Assembly: GCA_005882415.1 (NCBI GenBank)
Contig: VBAE01000148.1
Span: forward strand, 1-17,236
DNA from: Alphaproteobacteria bacterium
GTDB lineage: Bacteria > Pseudomonadota > Alphaproteobacteria > Sphingomonadales > Sphingomonadaceae
Direction of reading: 5' to 3'
Length of the DNA: 17,236 nt
Shown here: positions 1 through 9,292 of the stretch, piece after piece
How the letters are laid out: each line of letters opens with the position of its first letter
How positions within the stretch are numbered: position 1 is the stretch's first letter
Notes under the pieces: generated by a model
What the model was told of the DNA's origin: nothing
Database searches by the model: none
What the model saw: only the letters and a program-made list of their open reading frames with translations
Program-made: the position numbers and the translations under genes

Positions 1-2
1 AG

Positions 3-527
3 GAGGAGATCCGCAACGCGTTCGAAGCGACCGTGCTCGATCTGCCGCGCGCGATGCTGGTGCAATTCCCGCACCTCCTCCACGACGTCCATGTCGCGGT
101 GGTGGTGGTGGACTTCACCCTCGCCGCGACCCGCGACGCGATCCGGATCCTCTCCTGGCTCCGCGCAAACGCGCCGCATTCGCGGGTGATCGTCGTCGCC
201 AACAAGGTGACGTCGGGCGTGCAGGAGATCAGCCGCAAGGACTTCGAGGCCTCGATCGAGCGCAAGGTCGACATCGCGATCAACTACGATCCGAAGCTCG
301 CCGCGCAGGCGGCCAAGCTGGGCCAGCCTTACGCCAAGACCGCCACCGGCAAGGCGCTCTCGCCGCTCGCCGCTCTGGTCAAGATGACCGTGGCGACTGT
401 GGAGGATGCCGCAGCGGCGGCCGAGGCGGCGGCGGAAGAGTCGGGCGCGTCGAGCTCGCTGCTCGGCAGGTTCAACTTCAAGTCGCTGGTCGCCAAGAAG
501 CCGAAGACGGTGAAAGCCGCCGCCTGA
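3..527 (+). CDS. cpaE: CpaE/TadZ-type pilus assembly protein, 3' part only
   Basis: The frame is open from the window edge (first full codon at position 3), so the N-terminus lies outside. The visible 174 residues match the C-terminal half of the CpaE/TadZ ParA-MinD-like ATPase, which localises the Tad pilus machinery at the inner membrane. Seen: a hydrophobic strand ending in VVVVDFTLAATRDAIRIL, the expected 'membrane/partner' face after the Walker region; then VIVVANKV and the GVQEISRKDFEASIERK stretch that I associate with CpaE proteins of sphingomonads. The last 50 residues are an Ala/Glu-rich linker and a basic tail. The Walker A motif is not in view. It is followed 50 bases later by tadB, so it probably shares a transcript with it. 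Family assignment is by recall; the truncation is only the window edge. Confidence 0.82.
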   Translation, partial: EEIRNAFEATVLDLPRAMLVQFPHLLHDVHVAVVVVDFTLAATRDAIRILSWLRANAPHSRVIVVANKVTSGVQEISRKDFEASIERKVDIAINYDPKLAAQAAKLGQPYAKTATGKALSPLAALVKMTVATVEDAAAAAEAAAEESGASSSLLGRFNFKSLVAKKPKTVKAAA

Positions 528-577
528 GGCTGGAAGTAGACGCGGCGCGATTGCGCCGGGGAAGGACGTAGGGACAG

Positions 578-1678
578 ATGGGCGGCTATACCTTGATCTT
601 GGTGGCCTTCGGCATGCTCGCGGCGCTCGCCGTCGTGTACGTCGCCGCCTCCGGCCCGTCGGCGGCGAAGTCGACCAACCGCCGCCTGGACGCGGTGCGC
701 GAGCGGCATAGCAAGTCGAACGAAGTCGCCGCCCAGGCGCAGCTGAAGCGCATCCTCGCCAACCGCCAGGCGGGAACGAAGATGGACAGCTTCGCGACCC
801 GGCTGATCCCGAACCCGGCGCTGCTCCGGCGACGGCTCCAGCAGACCGGCAAGAGCTGGACGCTGGCCCAATATGCAAGCGTCTCGGGAGGCGTGTCGGT
901 GCTGGTGATCGCGGCGCTGGTGCTGAAGGGCCTGCCGATCCTGCTCGCTTTGTTCGTCGGGCTGTTCATCGGTATCGGCATCCCGCATTTCGTCGTCGGC
1001 AAGCTGATCAAGCGCCGGATCGCCAAATTCACCTCCAAATTCGCCGACGCTATCGACCTGATGGTCCGCGGCCTTCGCTCGGGCCTTCCGATCTCCGAGA
1101 CGGTCGGCGTGGTCGCCGACGAGATCCCCGGCCCGGTGTCGGAGGAGTTCCGCCAGGTCGCCGACAAGATGAAGATCGGCCGGACGATGGAAGCCGCGCT
1201 CCAGGATTCGGCGGACCGATTGGGAACGCCCGAATTCCAGTTCTTCGTCATCACCCTGGCGATCCAGCGCGAGACCGGCGGCAACCTCGCCGAGACGCTC
1301 GCCAACCTCTCCGACGTGCTGAGGAAGCGTACGGCGATGAAGCTCAAGATCAGGGCCATGTCCTCGGAATCGAAGGCCTCGGCCTGGATCGTCGGCTCCC
1401 TGCCCTTCATCGTCTTCGTTCTGATCTCGATGGTGAACTGGGGCTATATGGGCCGGTTCTTCATCGGCCAAAATGACCAACTTCGAGATCTAGGGCAGCA
1501 CGATGATCCCAGCGAACACCGGCCCGACCATCATGGGGATCGACGTCACGACCGTGGCGACGATGCTCGCAGCCATCGCGACCTTCGCGGTGCTGCTGGC
1601 CATCTATGCCGCGACCACCGTCAAGGATCCGATGGCGAAGCGGGTCAAGGCGCTCAACGAGCGGCGCGAGCAGCTTAA
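578..1678 (+). CDS. tadB: TadB, type II secretion F-domain protein of the Tad pilus; 3' end frameshifted
   Basis: Inner-membrane platform protein of the Tad pilus, partner of TadC and of the TadA/CpaF motor ATPase. Seen: an N-terminal membrane segment (residues 2-25), a hydrophobic pair around 100-145, and a T2SSF domain from about 155 to 290 containing LMVRGLRSGLPISETV and GGNLAETLANLSDVLRKR, ending in a membrane helix up to NWGYMGRFF. From residue 297 (base 1466) the frame leaves the family pattern and yields a charged 70-residue tail overlapping tadC by 176 bases. The usual TadB ending, AKMTNFEI-stop, is present in a different frame at 1467-1493. About 24 residues holding the last membrane helix therefore seem to be missing, with a frame change. 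The start ATG at 578 follows an AGGGAC ribosome-binding site. The family call is firm; the ancestral end is 1493. Confidence 0.85.
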   Translation: MGGYTLILVAFGMLAALAVVYVAASGPSAAKSTNRRLDAVRERHSKSNEVAAQAQLKRILANRQAGTKMDSFATRLIPNPALLRRRLQQTGKSWTLAQYASVSGGVSVLVIAALVLKGLPILLALFVGLFIGIGIPHFVVGKLIKRRIAKFTSKFADAIDLMVRGLRSGLPISETVGVVADEIPGPVSEEFRQVADKMKIGRTMEAALQDSADRLGTPEFQFFVITLAIQRETGGNLAETLANLSDVLRKRTAMKLKIRAMSSESKASAWIVGSLPFIVFVLISMVNWGYMGRFFIGQNDQLRDLGQHDDPSEHRPDHHGDRRHDRGDDARSHRDLRGAAGHLCRDHRQGSDGEAGQGAQRAARAA

Positions 1679-2498
1679 GGCGGGCATCGTCGCCTCGACG
1701 GCCAAGCGCCGGCGCAACATCACCAACAAGAACGAGGTCGGCGACAAGGTCCGAAGCGTCCTCGACAGCCTGAAGATGGTTCAGGGCGAGCAGGTCGTGA
1801 AGGCCCAGAAGAAGCTGGTCCAGGCCGGCATCCGCTCGAAAGACCTGGCCTTCGTCGTGATCTTCGCCCGGCTGGTGCTTCCGCTGGTCATCGGAACGAC
1901 GGTGATCGTGGGCGTCTATCTGCTGAACTGGTTCCCCGACTGGGGCGCCCTGAAGCGCTACGGTCTGGTCGCGAGCGCCCTCGTCGGCTCCTACAAGGCG
2001 CCGGACCTGTGGCTGAAGAACAAGATCAACAAGCGCACCGCGGCGATCCGCAAGGGCCTCCCCGACGCGCTCGACCTGCTGGTGATCTGCGCCGAGGCCG
2101 GCCTCACCGTCGACGCCGCCTTCAGCCGCGTCGCCCGCGAGCTGGGCAAGGCCTATCCCGAGCTCGGCGACGAGTTCGCTCTGACCTCGATCGAGCTGGG
2201 CTTCCTCACCGACCGCCGATCGGCGTTCGAGAACCTCGCCAACCGGATCGACCTCGACGCGGTCCGCGGCGTCGTGACGACGATGATCCAGACCGAGAAA
2301 TACGGCACCCCGCTGGCCAGCGCCCTGCGCGTCCTCGCCGCCGAATTCCGCAACGAGCGGATGATGCGCGCCGAGGAGAAGGCCGCCCGTCTGCCGGCGA
2401 TCATGACCGTGCCGCTGATCCTCTTCATCCTGCCGGTGCTGTTCGTCATCATCCTCGGCCCGGCGGCCTGCTCGATCTCGGATACTCTGATCCATTGA
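1503..2498 (+). CDS. tadC: TadC, type II secretion F-domain protein of the Tad pilus
   Basis: Second inner-membrane platform protein of the Tad pilus, expected to pair with TadB. The 331-residue length is normal for the family. Seen: an N-terminal membrane segment (about residues 15-35), a basic cytoplasmic stretch, a hydrophobic pair around 115-150, and a T2SSF domain at about 180-310 with GLPDALDLLVICAEAGLTVD and the matching YGTPLASALRVLAAEFR. It ends in the typical C-terminal hydrophobic helix, PLILFILPVLFVIILGPA. The start at 1503 lies 9 bases after the remnant tadB stop at 1493, the spacing expected of a tadB-tadC operon. An internal ATG at 1533 is an alternative start. No frame problem is visible in this gene. 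Confidence 0.9.
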   Translation: MIPANTGPTIMGIDVTTVATMLAAIATFAVLLAIYAATTVKDPMAKRVKALNERREQLKAGIVASTAKRRRNITNKNEVGDKVRSVLDSLKMVQGEQVVKAQKKLVQAGIRSKDLAFVVIFARLVLPLVIGTTVIVGVYLLNWFPDWGALKRYGLVASALVGSYKAPDLWLKNKINKRTAAIRKGLPDALDLLVICAEAGLTVDAAFSRVARELGKAYPELGDEFALTSIELGFLTDRRSAFENLANRIDLDAVRGVVTTMIQTEKYGTPLASALRVLAAEFRNERMMRAEEKAARLPAIMTVPLILFILPVLFVIILGPAACSISDTLIH

Positions 2499-2515
2499 GG
2501 AGTCGGCACGGGGGC

Positions 2516-2546
2516 GGAACAAGTTCGCCGCTCCCGCGCTTGTTCC
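2516..2546 (+). other. Short inverted repeat after tadC
   Basis: GGAACAAG at 2516-2523 is repeated inverted as CTTGTTCC at 2539-2546, giving an 8-bp stem with a 15-base loop just after the tadC stop. No T-run follows, so it is not a classic terminator. It could be a weak attenuator or an mRNA-end stabiliser before the small downstream gene. Confidence 0.3.
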
Positions 2547-2570
2547 CGAAAGGTCAACCGGGAGAAGCCA

Positions 2571-2819
2571 GTGCCAGTCCTCACGCCCAATGAATGGATC
2601 GTCCTGATCCTCGTATTCGTGCTCGGCCTCGTCATCGGCATGGCGCTGATGGCGGGGAACAAGTGGAAAGGCCGCTACCGCGACGAGAACCGCAGGGTCC
2701 GCGAGCTGGAGGCGGAGAACGCCCAGCTTCGCAAGGACGCGTCGGAGATGGACACGCTGCGCGGCGCCGCGGCTCGGGACGAAGCCCGGCGCCGGGTGGA
2801 CGGGCCGGGGCCGCTTTAG
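2571..2819 (+). CDS. Small single-pass membrane protein with coiled coil, function unknown
   Basis: An 82-residue protein starting at GTG 2571, chosen because GGAGAA at 2561-2566 sits at a good Shine-Dalgarno distance. Residues 8-29 (from EWIVLILVFVLGLVIG) form one membrane helix. Residues 35-70 are highly charged with heptad-like spacing (RRVRELEAENAQLRKDASEM), suggesting a cytoplasmic coiled coil. The tail is Arg/Gly/Pro-rich. The arrangement recalls small LapA- or YhcB-like membrane proteins, but I do not recognise a specific family. It follows tadC by 72 bases on the same strand, where many Tad loci carry tadD; it is not a TPR protein and so is not TadD. Whether it belongs to the pilus operon is unknown. 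Confidence 0.6.
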   Translation: MPVLTPNEWIVLILVFVLGLVIGMALMAGNKWKGRYRDENRRVRELEAENAQLRKDASEMDTLRGAAARDEARRRVDGPGPL

Positions 2820-2824
2820 GAACC

Positions 2825-2920
2825 CGTCACTCCGGGCTTGACCCGGAGTCCATGAACACAGGTCTGTGAGAACTTGCCTCGATCCGTGTTCATGGATGCC
2901 GGATCAAGTCCGGCATGACG
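2825..2920. repeat. REP-like palindromic repeat, copy 1 (full)
   Basis: A 96-base element with inverted halves: CGTCAC, a hairpin around TCCGGGCTTGACCCGGA, then GTCCATGAACAC; a spacer of about 30 bases; then GTGTTCATGGAT, a hairpin around GCCGGATCAAGTCCGGC, and ATGACG. The same design recurs at 5645-5738 and as a half at 16956-16978. It lies between the converging ends of the small membrane gene and ppdK, where its hairpins could act as a two-way terminator. Its six-frame translations give the HPGLDPG / FRRNDV type peptides often mis-called as genes. Confidence 0.85.
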
Positions 2921-2952
2921 GCGGTGGTTCGGGTGCCCTTCCTGTACCTCCC

Positions 2953-5640
<2,688 letters not shown>

Positions 5641-5644
5641 ACCA

Positions 5645-5738
5645 CGTCATTCCGGCGAAAGCCGGAATCCATGAACACGGATCGCGGAAACCCACACACA
5701 ACGGTGTTCATGGATCCCGGATCAAGTCCGGGATGACG
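5645..5738. repeat. REP-like palindromic repeat, copy 2 (full), at the ppdK start
   Basis: A 94-base element of the same design as 2825-2920: CGTCAT, hairpin TCCGGCGAAAGCCGGA, ATCCATGAACAC, a spacer, GTGTTCATGGAT, hairpin CCCGGATCAAGTCCGGG, ATGACG. It lies between glyS and ppdK, ending 4 bases before the ppdK ATG, so it forms the untranslated leader. GGAA inside the repeat is the only purine-rich stretch that could serve as ribosome-binding site. Confidence 0.87.
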
Positions 5739-5770
5739 GTCTGAGCGGATCACAGGCTGCTCCTCGGCGC

Positions 5771-5827
5771 GGAAGTTGACAAAGCTTACGCCCGATCGCT
5801 GAATTCGTGCCCCTTTTGTCAACTTCC
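5771..5827. repeat. 13-bp inverted repeat directly after the glyS stop
   Basis: GGAAGTTGACAAA at 5771-5783 and its exact inverse TTTGTCAACTTCC at 5815-5827 flank a 31-base loop, starting 2 bases beyond the glyS stop. Each arm contains TTGACA, the consensus -35 hexamer, so the pair may be a transcript-end hairpin for glyS, a promoter or operator for ppdK, or a separate small repeat. No matching -10 box was convincing. Confidence 0.55.
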
Positions 5828-5829
5828 GA

Positions 5830-8129
5830 TCACCCCTCGATCCGCGAGAAATCGGCGACCGCGTGGACGGCGTCGCGGATGCGCAGGAGGAGGTTGAGGC
5901 GCGCCGCGCGCTTGTCCGCGTCGGGATCGTTTACCGTGACCTTGTCAAAGAACGCATCGACCGGCGCGCGGAGGCTCGCCAGAGCCGCCATCGCGCCTTC
6001 GAATTCCTCCGCCTCGACCGCGGCCCGAGCGCGGGGCTCGGCCGAATCGAGGGCTTGGATCAGGTCAGCTTCCTCTTTTTCGGGCGTGTAGGAAAGCGTT
6101 TTGTTCGCGCCTTGTTCCGGATGGGCGAGCTGCGACACCGCGTCGGCGAGGATCGGGTCGTCGATGAGGACGAGCGGGTCCTCCTCGCCGGTCTGCGGGA
6201 TGTCCTGGTCCTCGGGCCCGGCAAGGATTGCGGGGTGGCCGGCCCAGCCCTCCTTCTTGAGGATGTTGGCGGCGCGCTTGTAGCCGGCAAGCAGGTCGCG
6301 GCCTTCCGCGGTTTCGACGAAGGCCTGGAGCGCGCGGACCCGGGCGAGGTTCGAGACAATATCGTTTCCACGCTGACCAAGCGCGAAAACAGCGTCGATG
6401 AGATCGTGCCGCGCGCCAGCCTCCCGCTGCTGCACCTTTAGCCGTTCCTCAAAGAATTCCGGGACTGCCCGGAAGAGCTCGGCGCCGATGTGCTCTTTCA
6501 TCCAAGCCTGGTCGCGCTCGTAATCGCCTGTCTCGTGCTGGCGCAGGAGCCTGTTGGCGGCCCGAGACGTAGCGTAATCGAGCTCCAGACGGATGCCATT
6601 GCGCAGGATCAGCTCGATAATCCCAAGAGCGGCTCTGCGGAGCGCGAATGGGTCGCGCGAGCCTGTCGGCCTCTGCTTTATGACGAAGAAGCTGACCAGC
6701 GAATCCAGCTTGTCCGCCAGGCTCACCGCCACCGTCGCCGGTGAAGTCGGAACATCGTCGCCTTGGCCTGCCGGCTTGTAATGGTCGCGGATGGCGTCGG
6801 CGACTTGCGGGTCTTCGCCCTGGGCGCGCGCGAGGTAGCCGCCGATCAGGCCCTGGAGCTCGGGGAACTCGCCGACCATTCCGGTGACGAGGTCCGCCTT
6901 GGCGAGACGGGCTGCGCGTTCGGCGAGGGCTGCGAGATCTGCCCCCTCTCCCTGCAGGGGAGAGGGAAAGGCCGCGTCAGCGGCCGAGGGTGAGGGGCTG
7001 GCGGTGCCCTCCACGTACGACGGGCCCTCACCCTGGTTCGCTTCGCGAACCTGTCCCTCTCCCCTGCAGGGAGAGGGGGTTACGATCCCCTCTTCGACCA
7101 GCCATCTGGCCAGTTTCGCGACCCGGTCTACCTTGTCGGCGACGGTGCCGAGCTTTTCGTGGAAGACGATTTGGCTTAGCTTTTTCGCCTGGTCTTCGAG
7201 CGGGATTTTGAGGTCCTGCTCCCAGAAGAATTTGGCGTCGGAGAGGCGGGCCGCGAGGACCTTCTCGTTACCCGCCGCGATCGCGGTGCCGCCGTCGCTC
7301 GCTTCGATGTTGGCGGTGCAGATGAAGTTCGGGGCTAGCCTCCCCTCCCCCGCCGTCAGCGCGAAATATTTTTGGTTGGTGCGCATGGTGAGTTGGATCA
7401 CCTCGGGCGGCACGTCGAGGAAGGCGGGGTCGAAGCGGCCGAGGAGGGGGACCGGCCATTCGGTGAGGCCGGCATTTTCGGCCACCAAACCTTCGTCATC
7501 CACGAGCGTAAGCCCGGCTTCGGCGGCGAGGGCGGCGGCGCCTTCGCGGATCAGGCGGCGGCGTTCCTCCTGGTCGACGACGACGTGGCAGGCCTTGAGC
7601 TTCTCAATGTAGTCGTTGGCGCTGCCGATGGTGATCGGGCCGCTGTGGTGGAAGCGGTGGCCTACTGTCGCGGCGCCGGAGCGGACGCCCGCGACTTCGA
7701 AGTCGACGATCTCTTCGCCGAACAAAGCGACGATGCCTTGCAGGGGGCGGACCCAGCGCAGGCTCTCGGTGGAGGTGGAGGCGGCGCCCCAGCGCATCGA
7801 CTTGGGCCAGGGGAAGGCGCGGATAATGGCGGGGATCGCTTCGGCGAGGACGGAGGACGTGGCTCGGCCGGGTTTCTCGACGACCGCGAAATAGATGCCG
7901 TCGCGCTCGGTGAGCTGGTCCTGGCCGAGGCCGGTCTTGCGCAGGAAGCCCTCCAGCGCCTGGGGCGGGGCCGAGGTTCTTGGGCCCTTGGTCTCCTCGC
8001 GCACCGCCTCCGTCTCGGCGGGCAGGCCGCGGGCGATGAGGGCGAGGCGGCGGGGGGTGGCGTAGGTCTCGATGCCCTGCGCGGCGAGGCCTGCGGTTGA
8101 GAGCTGCTCTGAGAAAGGAAATCGGTCAT
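5830..8129 (-). CDS. glyS: Glycyl-tRNA synthetase beta subunit; 5' end frameshifted and carrying a repeat insertion
   Basis: Beta subunit of the tetrameric (alpha2-beta2) glycyl-tRNA synthetase; with GlyQ it charges tRNA-Gly. From base 8116 downward the frame matches GlyS throughout: ETYATPRRLALIARGLP, PWPKSMRWG, ESLRWVRPLQGIVALFGEE, VIQLTMRTNQKYFAL, SDAKFFWEQDLK, AKADLVTGMVGEFPELQG, and a C-terminal anticodon-binding region ending DFSRIEG. Two oddities. The native start is almost certainly the ATG at 8129 (MTDFL, with a strong GGGAGAGGGAAG ribosome-binding site), but it is out of frame with the rest, and about 24 residues normally holding LELxSEEIPARMQ are missing. The present frame can only open upstream, at ATG 8193 or GTG 8217, inside a repeat. 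A 134-base palindromic element also lies in frame at 6944-7077. Family identity is certain; functionality as written is doubtful. Confidence 0.88.
6944..7077. repeat. Composite palindromic element inserted in frame within glyS
   Basis: Terminal 23-base sequences at 6944-6966 and 7055-7077 are exact reverse complements of each other, and each is itself nearly palindromic around CCCTGCAGGG. Inside are hairpin GGCCGCGTCAGCGGCC (6970-6985), GAGGGTGAGGG, a spacer of about 28 bases, CCCTCACCCT and hairpin GGTTCGCTTCGCGAACC (7035-7051). Read on the minus strand it encodes about 45 residues (for example PSPCRGEGQVREANQGEG and FPSPLQGEG) placed between LARWLVEEGI and LAALAERAARLAKADL of GlyS. Confidence 0.9.
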
Positions 8130-8134
8130 CGCTT

Positions 8135-8267
8135 CCCTCTCCCTGCAGGGGAGGGGGGGGACCGCCCGCGAAGCGGGTGGTGGGTGAGGGCATGGCTGGG
8201 TGAAGACAAGCCCTCACCCTCCCGCCGCTTTGCGGCGGGCCCCTCCCTCTCCCCTAGAGGGAGAGGG
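8135..8267. repeat. Composite palindromic element between glyQ and glyS
   Basis: A 133-base element of the same design as 6944-7077: a terminal hairpin starting CCCTCTCCCTGCAGGG, hairpin CCCGCGAAGCGGG (8165-8177), TGGGTGAGGG, a 20-base spacer, CCCTCACCCT, hairpin CCCGCCGCTTTGCGGCGGG (8221-8239) and a closing hairpin at 8245-8267. It fills most of the 154-base gap between the glyQ stop and the glyS ATG. Its end supplies the purine-rich ribosome-binding site of glyS. Confidence 0.87.
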
Positions 8268-8283
8268 GTTGTTCCGTCCCTGC

Positions 8284-9177
8284 TCATCCTTCCCACCCGT
8301 TCTTTTCCATCCAGCTTTGGCAGGCGCCTTTCGCCAAATCGCGCACCCGGCCGATATAGGCCTGGCGTTCGGCTACGGAGATTACGCCTCTCGCTTGCAG
8401 AGTGTTGAAGATGTGGCTGGCTTTGATCGCCTGGTCGTAGGCGGGGAGTGGGAGTTTGGCTTCTATGCAGCGGGCGTTTTCCTCGGCGGCGTCCTTGAAC
8501 CAGCGGAACAGGGTTTCGGTGTTGGCGAGCTCGAAATTGTAGGTGGAGAATTCGACTTCGTTCTCGTGGAAGACGTCGCCGTACGTCACGCCCTCGTCGT
8601 TGAAGGCGAGATCGTAGACGCTGTCCTTGCCCTGGATGTACATGGCGAGGCGCTCGAGGCCGTAGGTGAGCTCACCCGCGACCGGCTTGCAGTCGTAGCC
8701 GCCGACCTGCTGGAAATAGGTGAACTGGGTCACTTCCATGCCGTCGCACCAGACTTCCCAGCCGAGGCCCCAGGCGCCGAGGGTGGGCGATTCCCAATCG
8801 TCCTCGACAAAGCGGATGTCGTGGCGGGTGAAGTCGATGCCGATGGCGGCGAGGGAGCCCAAGTAGAGCGCCTGGAGATCGGGCGGGCTCGGCTTCAGGA
8901 TGACCTGATATTGGTAATAATGCTGGAGGCGGTTCGGGTTCTCGCCGTAGCGGCCATCGGTCGGGCGGCGGCAGGGCTGGACGTAGGCGGCCTTCCACGG
9001 CTTGGGGCCGAGGCTGCGGAGCGCGGTCGCCGGGTGGAAGGTGCCGGCGCCCATCTCGGCGTCATAGGGCTGGAGGATCAGGCAGCCCTGGCGGCTCCAA
9101 TAATCGTGGAGCGTGAGGATCAGCGACTGGAAGCTGGGCTTGTCGTCCACGGGTCTTGCGCTTCGCACCTGCAACAT
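8284..9177 (-). CDS. glyQ: Glycyl-tRNA synthetase alpha subunit
   Basis: Catalytic alpha subunit of glycyl-tRNA synthetase; activates glycine with ATP and works with GlyS. The 297 residues are the normal length. Seen: SFQSLILTLHDYWSRQGCLI near the start, QPYDAEMGAGTFHPATALR, the class II motif-2 region AYVQPCRRPTDGRYGENPNR, then QHYYQYQVILKPSP, DDWESPTLGAWGLGWEVW and the motif-3-like ELTYGLERLAMY. The ORF opens with ATG 9177, but the family N-terminus suggests GTG 9150 (reading VDDKPSFQ) may be the real start; neither has a strong ribosome-binding site. The gene is intact. It diverges from the TraB/GumN gene at 9293 and precedes glyS, from which it is separated by the element at 8135-8267. 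Confidence 0.95.
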   Translation of the reverse strand: MLQVRSARPVDDKPSFQSLILTLHDYWSRQGCLILQPYDAEMGAGTFHPATALRSLGPKPWKAAYVQPCRRPTDGRYGENPNRLQHYYQYQVILKPSPPDLQALYLGSLAAIGIDFTRHDIRFVEDDWESPTLGAWGLGWEVWCDGMEVTQFTYFQQVGGYDCKPVAGELTYGLERLAMYIQGKDSVYDLAFNDEGVTYGDVFHENEVEFSTYNFELANTETLFRWFKDAAEENARCIEAKLPLPAYDQAIKASHIFNTLQARGVISVAERQAYIGRVRDLAKGACQSWMEKNGWEG

Positions 9178-9214
9178 GATGGGGTGCGCCCGCCTTGCGC
9201 AAAGTCGTGTGGCG

Positions 9215-9230
9215 GGTCAAGCGATTGACC
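9215..9230. promoter_or_regulatory. Palindrome in the glyQ / TraB-family divergent intergenic region
   Basis: GGTCAA-GCGA-TTGACC is a perfect 6-bp inverted repeat midway between the divergent starts. Each arm read outward is TTGACC, close to the -35 consensus, so it could hold back-to-back promoters or a dimeric operator. No convincing -10 hexamer was found 16-18 bases from either arm. Confidence 0.3.
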
Positions 9231-9292
9231 GGGGGCGGTGGAGCCTGCACAAGGCCGTCGAGGCCGAAGGGATGCGGCGCGGGGGTGCCAGA

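Noticed and set aside
329..2522. Minus-strand open frames of 383 and 353 codons opposite cpaE, tadB and tadC
   Set aside because: Shadow frames of well-recognised pilus genes; composition is His/Asp/Arg-rich without motifs.
2594..2869. 91-codon plus-strand frame overlapping the small membrane gene
   Set aside because: Arg/Pro-rich shadow that ends in repeat sequence; the overlapping GTG-started frame has a ribosome-binding site and a membrane helix.
6763..7612. Plus-strand frames across the glyS repeat insertion
   Set aside because: Antisense to glyS; openness comes from the palindromic repeat and GC bias.
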